A stretch of DNA of 64,000 nucleotides from Nematostella vectensis (Eukaryota > Cnidaria > Anthozoa > Actiniaria > Edwardsiidae): assembly GCF_932526225.1 (NCBI RefSeq), contig NC_064041.1, forward strand, positions 11,931,315-11,995,314, in the 5' to 3' direction. The notes under the pieces were generated by a model, which saw only the letters and a list, made by a program, of their open reading frames with translations, had not been told where the DNA came from and did not search any database. Position numbers and translations under genes: made by a program. Shown piece by piece: positions 22,004-34,700 of this stretch; within the stretch, counting starts at the first letter, position 1, and every line of letters starts with the position of its first letter.

Positions 22004-22094
22004 ATACTTACCTGACGCGGGAGGTTTACCGTGATCACCAAGGCGGTCCTCTCAGGGTGAGGCCCTCTCATTGCACTTCGATTGGGTTGACCCC

Positions 22095-22126
<32 letters not shown>

Positions 22127-22132
22127 TATAAT

Positions 22133-22169
<37 letters not shown>
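22004..22169 (+). ncRNA. U1: U1 snRNA (unit 13)
   Basis: Reference-type copy. Confidence 0.96.
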
Positions 22170-22943
22170 AACAATACGAATCAAGTGTAATCACAACACA
22201 ATCACAACGAGCGACTCGTGAAGCACGGACTTCACACCGCTTGTAATCAGTCAACTATTGTAAAATTTCTAACTTCTAATAGCGAACAACTTGCTCTCAC
22301 ATTACCGTCATGGTGGGCAGAGGCTTTAGTCGTGTTTGGTCTGCATTCTAGCGGTGTTTTTGCGATGAAACGAGCGAAGGTGAGCTGTGTTTTGATCAGT
22401 TGTTGCTAACCGGCGATGAAAGTTCAGTGCGACTGTTTCGTCACTAAAATAGAACAGTGGAATACGCGCGCTGCTTTGCAACCTTCGCGCTTTATTATAG
22501 TGAGTGAAAACATGATCTCGAAAAGCATTTATTTGGACAAGGTTTACGCTATGAATGGCATCTCAGCTTGTATGAGATGCTAGCTGAGTAATGTTCGTGT
22601 TCACTCGCGGTGTAAACGCGCGACCAATGCGATAATACTGCGCACTTTCTCTCATAGTATTTTACTGCATTGAGAGACATTTCCTATGCGAGTACTAACG
22701 CTCTTACAGGCTTTCACAATCCACTGATCTGATCGCTTGTAATATTATGACTCTACTTGAATCTGCTGAACGTTTGCGAACGTTTACGACCGCGATTTTG
22801 ATTACAATACGGTCGCTGAGTATGCCTGAATTGTCTATAGATCGAGTTGAGAACGCATACAACTGAGGGATTTCTTTAGCTTAGACAATGACCAACCTGC
22901 ACTAACTTTTTCTTTATAGTTTAGAAAAAAAATGAAAAAGAAA

Positions 22944-23003
22944 TGCCTACAGCACGCGGTATTCCCAGGCGGTCACCCATCCAAGTACTAACCGCGCCCA
23001 ATC

Positions 23004-23034
<31 letters not shown>

Positions 23035-23062
23035 GTGTTTTCTCGATGGTATGGCCGTAGAC
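22944..23062 (-). rRNA. 5S: 5S rRNA (unit 14)
   Basis: Reference-type copy. Confidence 0.97.
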
Positions 23063-23319
23063 GAAAGATCTCGGTGATATTTTAGACTTTTATAGCGGTG
23101 CGGTGAGAACGTACGCACGCACTAGCGCGGTAAAAATGTCTCATTGCACTCGCAAAGACGCTGTATCAAGCGAATACTGCTCGTACGTGATAGCACTACG
23201 TTCATGACTGATCATCACATGTGATCTTAGGAGGCAGAAGGGCCTAAAACCGAGTCCGTCACCCACATGGCGGAGGCCTAGAATGATAAACGCTCCCTGT
23301 AGTCCGAGCCAGATTCTGC

Positions 23320-23507
23320 ATCGCTTCTCGGCCTTTTGGCTAAGATCAAGTGTAGTATCTGTTCTTATCAGCTTAATATCTGATACGCTGCTCATTGAGT
23401 AGCTCATATATTAAACTGATTTTTGGAAACTGGCTGTGGAATAAGCGGCTTGCTGCGTCCCAGCCACGGGTTGTCTCGGTATTGCACTACCTCCGAGTAC
23501 GGCCCCC
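23320..23507 (+). ncRNA. U2: U2 snRNA (unit 14)
   Basis: Reference-type copy. Confidence 0.96.
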
Positions 23508-23705
23508 TTCCCTTTCGGGAAGACACATTCAAGCAACACCTCGAGCATCATTTACGTGCTGTTCATGCGAGCTATAGCGGGAGAGATCAATAAGAGACAG
23601 GATCGTCATTAAGACGACGGGTCATAATCACCGCGATGCACCGTTCCCACATGGAGGATGAAATCAGCCGGGGACAGTCGGTGTACAGGGACGCCAAATA
23701 AACTC

Positions 23706-23796
23706 ATACTTACCTGACGCGGGAGGTTTACCGTGATCACCAAGGCGGTCCTCTCAGGGTGAGGCCCTCTCATTGCACTTCGATTGGGTTGACCCC

Positions 23797-23828
<32 letters not shown>

Positions 23829-23834
23829 TATAAT

Positions 23835-23871
<37 letters not shown>
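23706..23871 (+). ncRNA. U1: U1 snRNA (unit 14)
   Basis: Reference-type copy. Confidence 0.96.
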
Positions 23872-24646
23872 AACAATACGAATCAAGTGTAATCACAACA
23901 CAATCACAACGAGCGACTCGTGAAGCACGGACTTCACACCGCTTGTAATCAGTCAACTATTGTAAAATTTCTAACTTCTAATAGCGAACAACTTGCTCTC
24001 ACATTACCGTCATGGTGGGCAGAGGCTTTAGTCGTGTTTGGTCTGCATTCTAGCGGTGTTTTTGCGATGAAACGAGCGAAGGTGAGCTGTGTTTTGATCA
24101 GTTGTTGCTAACCGGCGATGAAAGTTCAGTGCGACTGTTTCGTCACTAAAATAGAACAGTGGAATACGCGCGCTGCTTTGCAACCTTCGCGCTTTATTAT
24201 AGTGAGTGAAAACATGATCTCGAAAAGCATTTATTTGGACAAGGTTTACGCTATGAATGGCATCTCAGCTTGTATGAGATGCTAGCTGAGTAATGTTCGT
24301 GTTCACTCGCGGTGTAAACGCGCGACCAATGCGATAATACTGCGCACTTTCTCTCATAGTATTTTACTGCATTGAGAGACATTTCCTATGCGAGTACTAA
24401 CGCTCTTACAGGCTTTCACAATCCACTGATCTGATCGCTTGTAATATTATGACTCTACTTGAATCTGCTGAACGTTTGCGAACGTTTACGACCGCGATTT
24501 TGATTACAATACGGTCGCTGAGTATGCCTGAATTGTCTATAGATCGAGTTGAGAACGCATACAACTGAGGGATTTCTTTAGCTTAGACAATGACCAACCT
24601 GCACTAACTTTTTCTTTATAGTTTAGAAAAAAAAATGAAAAAGAAA

Positions 24647-24706
24647 TGCCTACAGCACGCGGTATTCCCAGGCGGTCACCCATCCAAGTACTAACCGCGC
24701 CCAATC

Positions 24707-24737
<31 letters not shown>

Positions 24738-24765
24738 GTGTTTTCTCGATGGTATGGCCGTAGAC
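24647..24765 (-). rRNA. 5S: 5S rRNA (unit 15)
   Basis: Gene body of the reference type; its second terminator run has nine T instead of eight (24627-24635). Confidence 0.97.
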
Positions 24766-25022
24766 GAAAGATCTCGGTGATATTTTAGACTTTTATAGCG
24801 GTGCGGTGAGAACGTACGCACGCACTAGCGCGGTAAAAATGTCTCATTGCACTCGCAAAGACGCTGTATCAAGCGAATACTGCTCGTACGTGATAGCACT
24901 ACGTTCATGACTGATCATCACATGTGATCTTAGGAGGCAGAAGGGCCTAAAACCGAGTCCGTCACCCACATGGCGGAGGCCTAGAATGATAAACGCTCCC
25001 TGTAGTCCGAGCCAGATTCTGC

Positions 25023-25210
25023 ATCGCTTCTCGGCCTTTTGGCTAAGATCAAGTGTAGTATCTGTTCTTATCAGCTTAATATCTGATACGCTGCTCATTG
25101 AGTAGCTCATATATTAAACTGATTTTTGGAAACTGGCTGTGGAATAAGCGGCTTGCTGCGTCCCAGCCACGGGTTGTCTCGGTATTGCACTACCTCCGAG
25201 TACGGCCCCC
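25023..25210 (+). ncRNA. U2: U2 snRNA (unit 15)
   Basis: Reference-type copy. Confidence 0.96.
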
Positions 25211-25408
25211 TTCCCTTTCGGGAAGACACATTCAAGCAACACCTCGAGCATCATTTACGTGCTGTTCATGCGAGCTATAGCGGGAGAGATCAATAAGAGA
25301 CAGGATCGTCATTAAGACGACGGGTCATAATCACCGCGATGCACCGTTCCCACATGGAGGATGAAATCAGCCGGGGACAGTCGGTGTACAGGGACGCCAA
25401 ATAAACTC

Positions 25409-25499
25409 ATACTTACCTGACGCGGGAGGTTTACCGTGATCACCAAGGCGGTCCTCTCAGGGTGAGGCCCTCTCATTGCACTTCGATTGGGTTGACCCC

Positions 25500-25531
<32 letters not shown>

Positions 25532-25537
25532 TATAAT

Positions 25538-25574
<37 letters not shown>
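25409..25574 (+). ncRNA. U1: U1 snRNA (unit 15)
   Basis: Reference-type copy. Confidence 0.96.
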
Positions 25575-26348
25575 AACAATACGAATCAAGTGTAATCACA
25601 ACACAATCACAACGAGCGACTCGTGAAGCACGGACTTCACACCGCTTGTAATCAGTCAACTATTGTAAAATTTCTAACTTCTAATAGCGAACAACTTGCT
25701 CTCACATTACCGTCATGGTGGGCAGAGGCTTTAGTCGTGTTTGGTCTGCATTCTAGCGGTGTTTTTGCGATGAAACGAGCGAAGGTGAGCTGTGTTTTGA
25801 TCAGTTGTTGCTAACCGGCGATGAAAGTTCAGTGCGACTGTTTCGTCACTAAAATAGAACAGTGGAATACGCGCGCTGCTTTGCAACCTTCGCGCTTTAT
25901 TATAGTGAGTGAAAACATGATCTCGAAAAGCATTTATTTGGACAAGGTTTACGCTATGAATGGCATCTCAGCTTGTATGAGATGCTAGCTGAGTAATGTT
26001 CGTGTTCACTCGCGGTGTAAACGCGCGACCAATGCGATAATACTGCGCACTTTCTCTCATAGTATTTTACTGCATTGAGAGACATTTCCTATGCGAGTAC
26101 TAACGCTCTTACAGGCTTTCACAATCCACTGATCTGATCGCTTGTAATATTATGACTCTACTTGAATCTGCTGAACGTTTGCGAACGTTTACGACCGCGA
26201 TTTTGATTACAATACGGTCGCTGAGTATGCCTGAATTGTCTATAGATCGAGTTGAGAACGCATACAACTGAGGGATTTCTTTAGCTTAGACAATGACCAA
26301 CCTGCACTAACTTTTTCTTTATAGTTTAGAAAAAAAATGAAAAAGAAA

Positions 26349-26408
26349 TGCCTACAGCACGCGGTATTCCCAGGCGGTCACCCATCCAAGTACTAACCGC
26401 GCCCAATC

Positions 26409-26439
<31 letters not shown>

Positions 26440-26467
26440 GTGTTTTCTCGATGGCATGGCCGTAGAC
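26349..26467 (-). rRNA. 5S: 5S rRNA variant (unit 16)
   Basis: One private change at 26455: T to C on the + strand, A13G in the RNA (CCATACC becomes CCATGCC). It lies in loop A next to helix II. This is the only base change I noticed inside an intact 5S copy. Confidence 0.96.
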
Positions 26468-26724
26468 GAAAGATCTCGGTGATATTTTAGACTTTTATAG
26501 CGGTGCGGTGAGAACGTACGCACGCACTAGCGCGGTAAAAATGTCTCATTGCACTCGCAAAGACGCTGTATCAAGCGAATACTGCTCGTACGTGATAGCA
26601 CTACGTTCATGACTGATCATCACATGTGATCTTAGGAGGCAGAAGGGCCTAAAACCGAGTCCGTCACCCACATGGCGGAGGCCTAGAATGATAAACGCTC
26701 CCTGTAGTCCGAGCCAGATTCTGC

Positions 26725-26912
26725 ATCGCTTCTCGGCCTTTTGGCTAAGATCAAGTGTAGTATCTGTTCTTATCAGCTTAATATCTGATACGCTGCTCAT
26801 TGAGTAGCTCATATATTAAACTGATTTTTGGAAACTGGCTGTGGAATAAGCGGCTTGCTGCGTCCCAGCCACGGGTTGTCTCGGTATTGCACTACCTCCG
26901 AGTACGGCCCCC
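26725..26912 (+). ncRNA. U2: U2 snRNA (unit 16)
   Basis: Reference-type copy. Confidence 0.96.
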
Positions 26913-27110
26913 TTCCCTTTCGGGAAGACACATTCAAGCAACACCTCGAGCATCATTTACGTGCTGTTCATGCGAGCTATAGCGGGAGAGATCAATAAGA
27001 GACAGGATCGTCATTAAGACGACGGGTCATAATCACCGCGATGCACCGTTCCCACATGGAGGATGAAATCAGCCGGGGACAGTCGGTGTACAGGGACGCC
27101 AAATAAACTC

Positions 27111-27201
27111 ATACTTACCTGACGCGGGAGGTTTACCGTGATCACCAAGGCGGTCCTCTCAGGGTGAGGCCCTCTCATTGCACTTCGATTGGGTTGACCC
27201 C

Positions 27202-27233
<32 letters not shown>

Positions 27234-27239
27234 TATAAT

Positions 27240-27276
<37 letters not shown>
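27111..27276 (+). ncRNA. U1: U1 snRNA (unit 16)
   Basis: Reference-type copy. Confidence 0.96.
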
Positions 27277-28050
27277 AACAATACGAATCAAGTGTAATCA
27301 CAACACAATCACAACGAGCGACTCGTGAAGCACGGACTTCACACCGCTTGTAATCAGTCAACTATTGTAAAATTTCTAACTTCTAATAGCGAACAACTTG
27401 CTCTCACATTACCGTCATGGTGGGCAGAGGCTTTAGTCGTGTTTGGTCTGCATTCTAGCGGTGTTTTTGCGATGAAACGAGCGAAGGTGAGCTGTGTTTT
27501 GATCAGTTGTTGCTAACCGGCGATGAAAGTTCAGTGCGACTGTTTCGTCACTAAAATAGAACAGTGGAATACGCGCGCTGCTTTGCAACCTTCGCGCTTT
27601 ATTATAGTGAGTGAAAACATGATCTCGAAAAGCATTTATTTGGACAAGGTTTACGCTATGAATGGCATCTCAGCTTGTATGAGATGCTAGCTGAGTAATG
27701 TTCGTGTTCACTCGCGGTGTAAACGCGCGACCAATGCGATAATACTGCGCACTTTCTCTCATAGTATTTTACTGCATTGAGAGACATTTCCTATGCGAGT
27801 ACTAACGCTCTTACAGGCTTTCACAATCCACTGATCTGATCGCTTGTAATATTATGACTCTACTTGAATCTGCTGAACGTTTGCGAACGTTTACGACCGC
27901 GATTTTGATTACAATACGGTCGCTGAGTATGCCTGAATTGTCTATAGATCGAGTTGAGAACGCATACAACTGAGGGATTTCTTTAGCTTAGACAATGACC
28001 AACCTGCACTAACTTTTTCTTTATAGTTTAGAAAAAAAATGAAAAAGAAA

Positions 28051-28110
28051 TGCCTACAGCACGCGGTATTCCCAGGCGGTCACCCATCCAAGTACTAACC
28101 GCGCCCAATC

Positions 28111-28141
<31 letters not shown>

Positions 28142-28169
28142 GTGTTTTCTCGATGGTATGGCCGTAGAC
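28051..28169 (-). rRNA. 5S: 5S rRNA (unit 17)
   Basis: Reference-type copy. Confidence 0.97.
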
Positions 28170-28426
28170 GAAAGATCTCGGTGATATTTTAGACTTTTAT
28201 AGCGGTGCGGTGAGAACGTACGCACGCACTAGCGCGGTAAAAATGTCTCATTGCACTCGCAAAGACGCTGTATCAAGCGAATACTGCTCGTACGTGATAG
28301 CACTACGTTCATGACTGATCATCACATGTGATCTTAGGAGGCAGAAGGGCCTAAAACCGAGTCCGTCACCCACATGGCGGAGGCCTAGAATGATAAACGC
28401 TCCCTGTAGTCCGAGCCAGATTCTGC

Positions 28427-28614
28427 ATCGCTTCTCGGCCTTTTGGCTAAGATCAAGTGTAGTATCTGTTCTTATCAGCTTAATATCTGATACGCTGCTC
28501 ATTGAGTAGCTCATATATTAAACTGATTTTTGGAAACTGGCTGTGGAATAAGCGGCTTGCTGCGTCCCAGCCACGGGTTGTCTCGGTATTGCACTACCTC
28601 CGAGTACGGCCCCC
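28427..28614 (+). ncRNA. U2: U2 snRNA (unit 17)
   Basis: Reference-type copy. Confidence 0.96.
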
Positions 28615-28812
28615 TTCCCTTTCGGGAAGACACATTCAAGCAACACCTCGAGCATCATTTACGTGCTGTTCATGCGAGCTATAGCGGGAGAGATCAATAA
28701 GAGACAGGATCGTCATTAAGACGACGGGTCATAATCACCGCGATGCACCGTTCCCACATGGAGGATGAAATCAGCCGGGGACAGTCGGTGTACAGGGACG
28801 CCAAATAAACTC

Positions 28813-28903
28813 ATACTTACCTGACGCGGGAGGTTTACCGTGATCACCAAGGCGGTCCTCTCAGGGTGAGGCCCTCTCATTGCACTTCGATTGGGTTGAC
28901 CCC

Positions 28904-28935
<32 letters not shown>

Positions 28936-28941
28936 TATAAT

Positions 28942-28978
<37 letters not shown>
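28813..28978 (+). ncRNA. U1: U1 snRNA (unit 17)
   Basis: Reference-type copy. Confidence 0.96.
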
Positions 28979-29752
28979 AACAATACGAATCAAGTGTAAT
29001 CACAACACAATCACAACGAGCGACTCGTGAAGCACGGACTTCACACCGCTTGTAATCAGTCAACTATTGTAAAATTTCTAACTTCTAATAGCGAACAACT
29101 TGCTCTCACATTACCGTCATGGTGGGCAGAGGCTTTAGTCGTGTTTGGTCTGCATTCTAGCGGTGTTTTTGCGATGAAACGAGCGAAGGTGAGCTGTGTT
29201 TTGATCAGTTGTTGCTAACCGGCGATGAAAGTTCAGTGCGACTGTTTCGTCACTAAAATAGAACAGTGGAATACGCGCGCTGCTTTGCAACCTTCGCGCT
29301 TTATTATAGTGAGTGAAAACATGATCTCGAAAAGCATTTATTTGGACAAGGTTTACGCTATGAATGGCATCTCAGCTTGTATGAGATGCTAGCTGAGTAA
29401 TGTTCGTGTTCACTCGCGGTGTAAACGCGCGACCAATGCGATAATACTGCGCACTTTCTCTCATAGTATTTTACTGCATTGAGAGACATTTCCTATGCGA
29501 GTACTAACGCTCTTACAGGCTTTCACAATCCACTGATCTGATCGCTTGTAATATTATGACTCTACTTGAATCTGCTGAACGTTTGCGAACGTTTACGACC
29601 GCGATTTTGATTACAATACGGTCGCTGAGTATGCCTGAATTGTCTATAGATCGAGTTGAGAACGCATACAACTGAGGGATTTCTTTAGCTTAGACAATGA
29701 CCAACCTGCACTAACTTTTTCTTTATAGTTTAGAAAAAAAATGAAAAAGAAA

Positions 29753-29812
29753 TGCCTACAGCACGCGGTATTCCCAGGCGGTCACCCATCCAAGTACTAA
29801 CCGCGCCCAATC

Positions 29813-29843
<31 letters not shown>

Positions 29844-29871
29844 GTGTTTTCTCGATGGTATGGCCGTAGAC
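29753..29871 (-). rRNA. 5S: 5S rRNA (unit 18)
   Basis: Reference-type copy. Confidence 0.97.
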
Positions 29872-30128
29872 GAAAGATCTCGGTGATATTTTAGACTTTT
29901 ATAGCGGTGCGGTGAGAACGTACGCACGCACTAGCGCGGTAAAAATGTCTCATTGCACTCGCAAAGACGCTGTATCAAGCGAATACTGCTCGTACGTGAT
30001 AGCACTACGTTCATGACTGATCATCACATGTGATCTTAGGAGGCAGAAGGGCCTAAAACCGAGTCCGTCACCCACATGGCGGAGGCCTAGAATGATAAAC
30101 GCTCCCTGTAGTCCGAGCCAGATTCTGC

Positions 30129-30316
30129 ATCGCTTCTCGGCCTTTTGGCTAAGATCAAGTGTAGTATCTGTTCTTATCAGCTTAATATCTGATACGCTGC
30201 TCATTGAGTAGCTCATATATTAAACTGATTTTTGGAAACTGGCTGTGGAATAAGCGGCTTGCTGCGTCCCAGCCACGGGTTGTCTCGGTATTGCACTACC
30301 TCCGAGTACGGCCCCC
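30129..30316 (+). ncRNA. U2: U2 snRNA (unit 18)
   Basis: Reference-type copy. Confidence 0.96.
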
Positions 30317-30514
30317 TTCCCTTTCGGGAAGACACATTCAAGCAACACCTCGAGCATCATTTACGTGCTGTTCATGCGAGCTATAGCGGGAGAGATCAAT
30401 AAGAGACAGGATCGTCATTAAGACGACGGGTCATAATCACCGCGATGCACCGTTCCCACATGGAGGATGAAATCAGCCGGGGACAGTCGGTGTACAGGGA
30501 CGCCAAATAAACTC

Positions 30515-30605
30515 ATACTTACCTGACGCGGGAGGTTTACCGTGATCACCAAGGCGGTCCTCTCAGGGTGAGGCCCTCTCATTGCACTTCGATTGGGTTG
30601 ACCCC

Positions 30606-30637
<32 letters not shown>

Positions 30638-30643
30638 TATAAT

Positions 30644-30680
<37 letters not shown>
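30515..30680 (+). ncRNA. U1: U1 snRNA (unit 18)
   Basis: Reference-type copy, the last before the 5.3-kb insertion. Confidence 0.96.
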
Positions 30681-31454
30681 AACAATACGAATCAAGTGTA
30701 ATCACAACACAATCACAACGAGCGACTCGTGAAGCACGGACTTCACACCGCTTGTAATCAGTCAACTATTGTAAAATTTCTAACTTCTAATAGCGAACAA
30801 CTTGCTCTCACATTACCGTCATGGTGGGCAGAGGCTTTAGTCGTGTTTGGTCTGCATTCTAGCGGTGTTTTTGCGATGAAACGAGCGAAGGTGAGCTGTG
30901 TTTTGATCAGTTGTTGCTAACCGGCGATGAAAGTTCAGTGCGACTGTTTCGTCACTAAAATAGAACAGTGGAATACGCGCGCTGCTTTGCAACCTTCGCG
31001 CTTTATTATAGTGAGTGAAAACATGATCTCGAAAAGCATTTATTTGGACAAGGTTTACGCTATGAATGGCATCTCAGCTTGTATGAGATGCTAGCTGAGT
31101 AATGTTCGTGTTCACTCGCGGTGTAAACGCGCGACCAATGCGATAATACTGCGCACTTTCTCTCATAGTATTTTACTGCATTGAGAGACATTTCCTATGC
31201 GAGTACTAACGCTCTTACAGGCTTTCACAATCCACTGATCTGATCGCTTGTAATATTATGACTCTACTTGAATCTGCTGAACGTTTGCGAACGTTTACGA
31301 CCGCGATTTTGATTACAATACGGTCGCTGAGTATGCCTGAATTGTCTATAGATCGAGTTGAGAACGCATACAACTGAGGGATTTCTTTAGCTTAGACAAT
31401 GACCAACCTGCACTAACTTTTTCTTTATAGTTTAGAAAAAAAATGAAAAAGAAA

Positions 31455-31514
31455 TGCCTACAGCACGCGGTATTCCCAGGCGGTCACCCATCCAAGTACT
31501 AACCGCGCCCAATC

Positions 31515-31545
<31 letters not shown>

Positions 31546-31547
31546 GT
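31455..31547 (-). pseudogene. 5S: 5S rRNA, 3' fragment (nt 27-119), split by a retrotransposon
   Basis: The 3' portion of the unit 19 5S gene, including the internal control region. The break is inside the 5S sequence, right beside the poly(T) that is the A-tail of the element on the other strand. Separated from its 5' 41 nt by 5.3 kb, it cannot yield 5S rRNA. Confidence 0.95.
31533..31547 (-). repeat. Target-site duplication, left copy (5S insertion)
   Basis: CGGACGAGAACCGGT on the + strand (5S nt 27-41), repeated at 36854-36868. It is 14 or 15 bp, since the last T could belong to the tail. Confidence 0.93.
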
Positions 31548-31792
31548 TTTTTTTTTTTTTTTTTCTAATATGGCTCAGGTGAGCCTTTTTATTGAATAAA
31601 GATAATATTTACATGTTGTTATTGTTGTATTTTTCTTTCTTGTGTAACTTATTTGGTCTTGTTTTTCTGCCGTTTACATTTCTTTGTAGGTTTCTTGTGT
31701 ATATATATATACATTTTTTTTTTACATAATTCTTTTTGATATACTTATGTTCTACATAGTTTTCCTGTTGTTATCATTTGATTTTTATATAA
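31548..31792 (-). other. 3' UTR and A-tail of the 5S-inserted retrotransposon
   Basis: 245 bp, A-rich on the sense strand. It includes a short (TA)n stretch near 31700-31712. Near the end come AATAAA (31588-31593), then a perfect hairpin GGCTCA-CC-TGAGCC (31572-31585), then the A-tail (T-run 31547-31564 on the + strand, one base shared with the target). Confidence 0.85.
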
Positions 31793-34700
31793 TTATATGT
31801 GGAAGGTGATTTTCCCATTGCTATAGCTAGCTAGGGCTTCGCCTATGCAGTATGTCAGTTGAAAGTTTTCCGTCTCGTGTCGTATTTTCATGGTCTTCTG
31901 GGCGTGTGTTAGGTGTTCTCTGACAACAGAGGCGAAGATAGCCCACGGGGGGGTTGTGATACCTCGCACTCTATAGTCGACTGCGGATTTGTGTATCGCG
32001 CAGCGAGCAGTCGTCAGGGTCCAGTTGATTAGGTCGGTCGTTGTTTTGCTGTAGTCGTCTTGTTGGTCTGGTGTAAAGCCTAGTAGTATGATCTTGTTGG
32101 TGAGTTTCAGTCTGTTGTCGGTCATTTTGTCTGTGTATAGTTGTATTCGTGTCCAAAGGTCTGTCACCTCGGGGCAGTGGATTAGTAGGTGTTCTATGTG
32201 CTCTGTCATTCCGCACCGGTGACAGCGATCCGTGTTGTACACTGTCATGCGGTGAAGCGACTGGGCAGTCGGGAGGACTCGGTGGGTCAGTTTCCAGTTG
32301 GTATCGCCTTGTTTATTATTTGTCAGGGGTGAGTAGAGTGTTTTCCAGTAGCTCGCGTTGAATGTTGGTTCCGGTCTAAGTAGCTGTTTCCAGTAGGTCA
32401 GCGCCGGTATCTCTGTCTCCTTGGATCGTCTTAGTGTTTTATAAAAATGTCTGGTCTTCATGTTGTTAAGCTCTATCGGTGGGTTACCTGGGATAGTCGG
32501 TTGGACGTTAAAGCAAGGTTGCATTGTTCGTTGTGTTGTTGCTATTCGTGGCGGTCGTATGATGATCTGTTTCCATCTTGGTGGTAGTGCGTCGAGTATT
32601 TGTGTTATTTCGCGTGTCGTCTGTAGTAGCGTGCGTGGTCCGTATTCGTCACCTTCAGTTAGTATCTCGTGTATAGCAGTTGGAGGTAGGAATCCTGGGA
32701 TTACCTCGTAGCATATGTCTTTTAGTTGAATCAGTCCAGCCGATGCCCATTTTGCGTGGAATATCGGTTTGCTGTTTGCTTGTATCAGTGGGTTGCGTAG
32801 TATCGGTTCGTTTAGTATGTCTGTGAGTGTTTGTGGTGTGCATGTGCGTATTGTATTAGGCTGGTAGCCGTGCCATGCCGTCAGTAGTTCTTTGTGAAAA
32901 CTCGGTATGTCACGGTTGATTTGTTGGAGCGTATAGTCCAGTGCTAGTGTTCGTACTCCTAGTTTCATATCGGAGATTCGTAGGAAGTGCGCCGTAAAGT
33001 GTTTCCAGTGCGCTGTCCCGGGTGCGAGTAGTCGTTTGACTGTGTTTATTCGTAGTGCCTGTATTTTTGTTTTCAGTCGCGGTATATTGAACCCCCCTTC
33101 CGAGAGGGGTAGAGCTAGTACGTCTCTGTTTACGAGAGGGTGTTTATCGCTCCAGAAGAAGCGATATATAGCCCTCTCGATGTCATGTATCGCCCAGTCG
33201 GGTAGTGTTATATTTGTCGCGTGGTACCAGAGTGTTGATGTTAGTAGAGCGTTTATGACAAGGGCTTTCCCCTTGTAACTGAGGTCGCGGTGTTGCCATG
33301 CGTCAATGGTGTTGTTTAGTTTCTGTATTTTGTGTTCTATGTTTCGCTGAGTACAGTCGGCGTTTCCGATGTATAGTCCTAGTACTTTTTCTGGTATATA
33401 GTCGTTGTACCAGTCAAAGTCATGGAGTTGGTCCGTTCTGTGTGCGAAGGCGCCGGACCACAGCCCTTTGCATTTCGTTATGTTGATTTTCGCACCAGAG
33501 GCGCGTTCGTAGAGTTCTAGTGTTTTGAAAGTCTCCGTAATTGAGTTATCGTCTGTAAGCAGTATCGTGGTGTCGTCAGCGTATTGTGATAGTTTAACTT
33601 CGTTGCTTGCGCCTGGCGGTCGTAGTCCATGTATGTTTGTGTTGCTCCGAATATGGATCGCCATGATTTCGGCTGTTAGTACGTATAGCGGCATGCTGAG
33701 CGCACACCCCTGGCGGAGTCCTCGTTCGAGGTTTATAAACGCGGACAACCAGCCGTTAGATTTAACGGAGCTGGTGACCGATTTATAAATCAGTCTAATC
33801 CACTTAAGAAATTGCGGGCCGAAGCCGAATTTCTCAAGTGTCTCAAACAGGAAGGAGTGTGATACTCTGTCAAATGCTTTCAGTTGGTCTATCGTGATCA
33901 GTGCTAGCGGTTTGTTCGTCTCGTTTGCGTATGTTATCGCATCAATTATGAGTCTTGTATTGTCATTAATGGTCCGTCCCGGTATACTCGCCGTTTGGTC
34001 GGGTCTGATTATCATCGGTAGGACTGTCTTGAGTCTGTTTGCTAGTGCTTTCGTCAGAATTTTGTAGTCGGTTGTTAGTAGAGTGATCGGTCGCCAGTTT
34101 TTTAGTTTTGTGCGGTCTCCTTTCTTAAATAGTAATGTAATGATTCCTCGGCGTTGTGTGACTGTCAGTGTTCCGTGTTCAAAGGCGTAGTTGTATATTT
34201 TCGTTATTTCCGGTCCGATTAGGTACCAGTAGTGTTTATAGAAGTTTGTTGTTAGCCCGTCTATCCCGGGCGATTTGTTGTTCTCCATGGTCAGTAAGGT
34301 TGTTTTCAGTTCGTTTTCTGTGATGAGTCCTTCGCACGATTCTCGTGCATCGTTTGGTAGTGTTGGTATCTCTGTGTTAAAAATTTCGTCTTGAGCGCGT
34401 TCGTCTCTTTCGTCTGCGGTATACAGTTCCTTGTAAAAATTGTATGTTTCTGTAATTATATCGAGTGGTTCCGTTGCTGTATCAAGGTTGTCTTTTGTTA
34501 GTATTTTTATTGTCTGGTCGGCTTGTCGGCGTTTTTCAAGGGAATAAAAATAGCGCGTGCTTTTTTCTCCCTCTTCTGTCGCTTGTAGTTTAGTTCGTAT
34601 CTTTAGTGCTTCTAAGTCGTCAAGGTCAAACCGTTTTAGTTTCTGTCTTGCTAGTAGGTAGTTTTCAATATCCTGTTCGGTTCCGGTCGCTGCTTTTTGT

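Larger units (their letters stand above)
1..31547. repeat. Left part of tandem U2-U1-5S array (units 1-18 and start of 19)
   Basis: Head-to-tail repetition of a 1,702-bp unit, seen from the exact phase of all landmarks (U1 starts at 1580, 3282, 4984 and so on). Each unit contains 5S rRNA (-), U2 snRNA (+) and U1 snRNA (+). Unit 1 is 872 bp longer because of an insertion in U2. The unit spanning U1 copy 14 to U1 copy 15 is 1,703 bp because of one extra A near 24635. Apart from scattered single-base differences the units read as identical, which points to strong homogenisation by unequal exchange or gene conversion. Confidence 0.98.
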
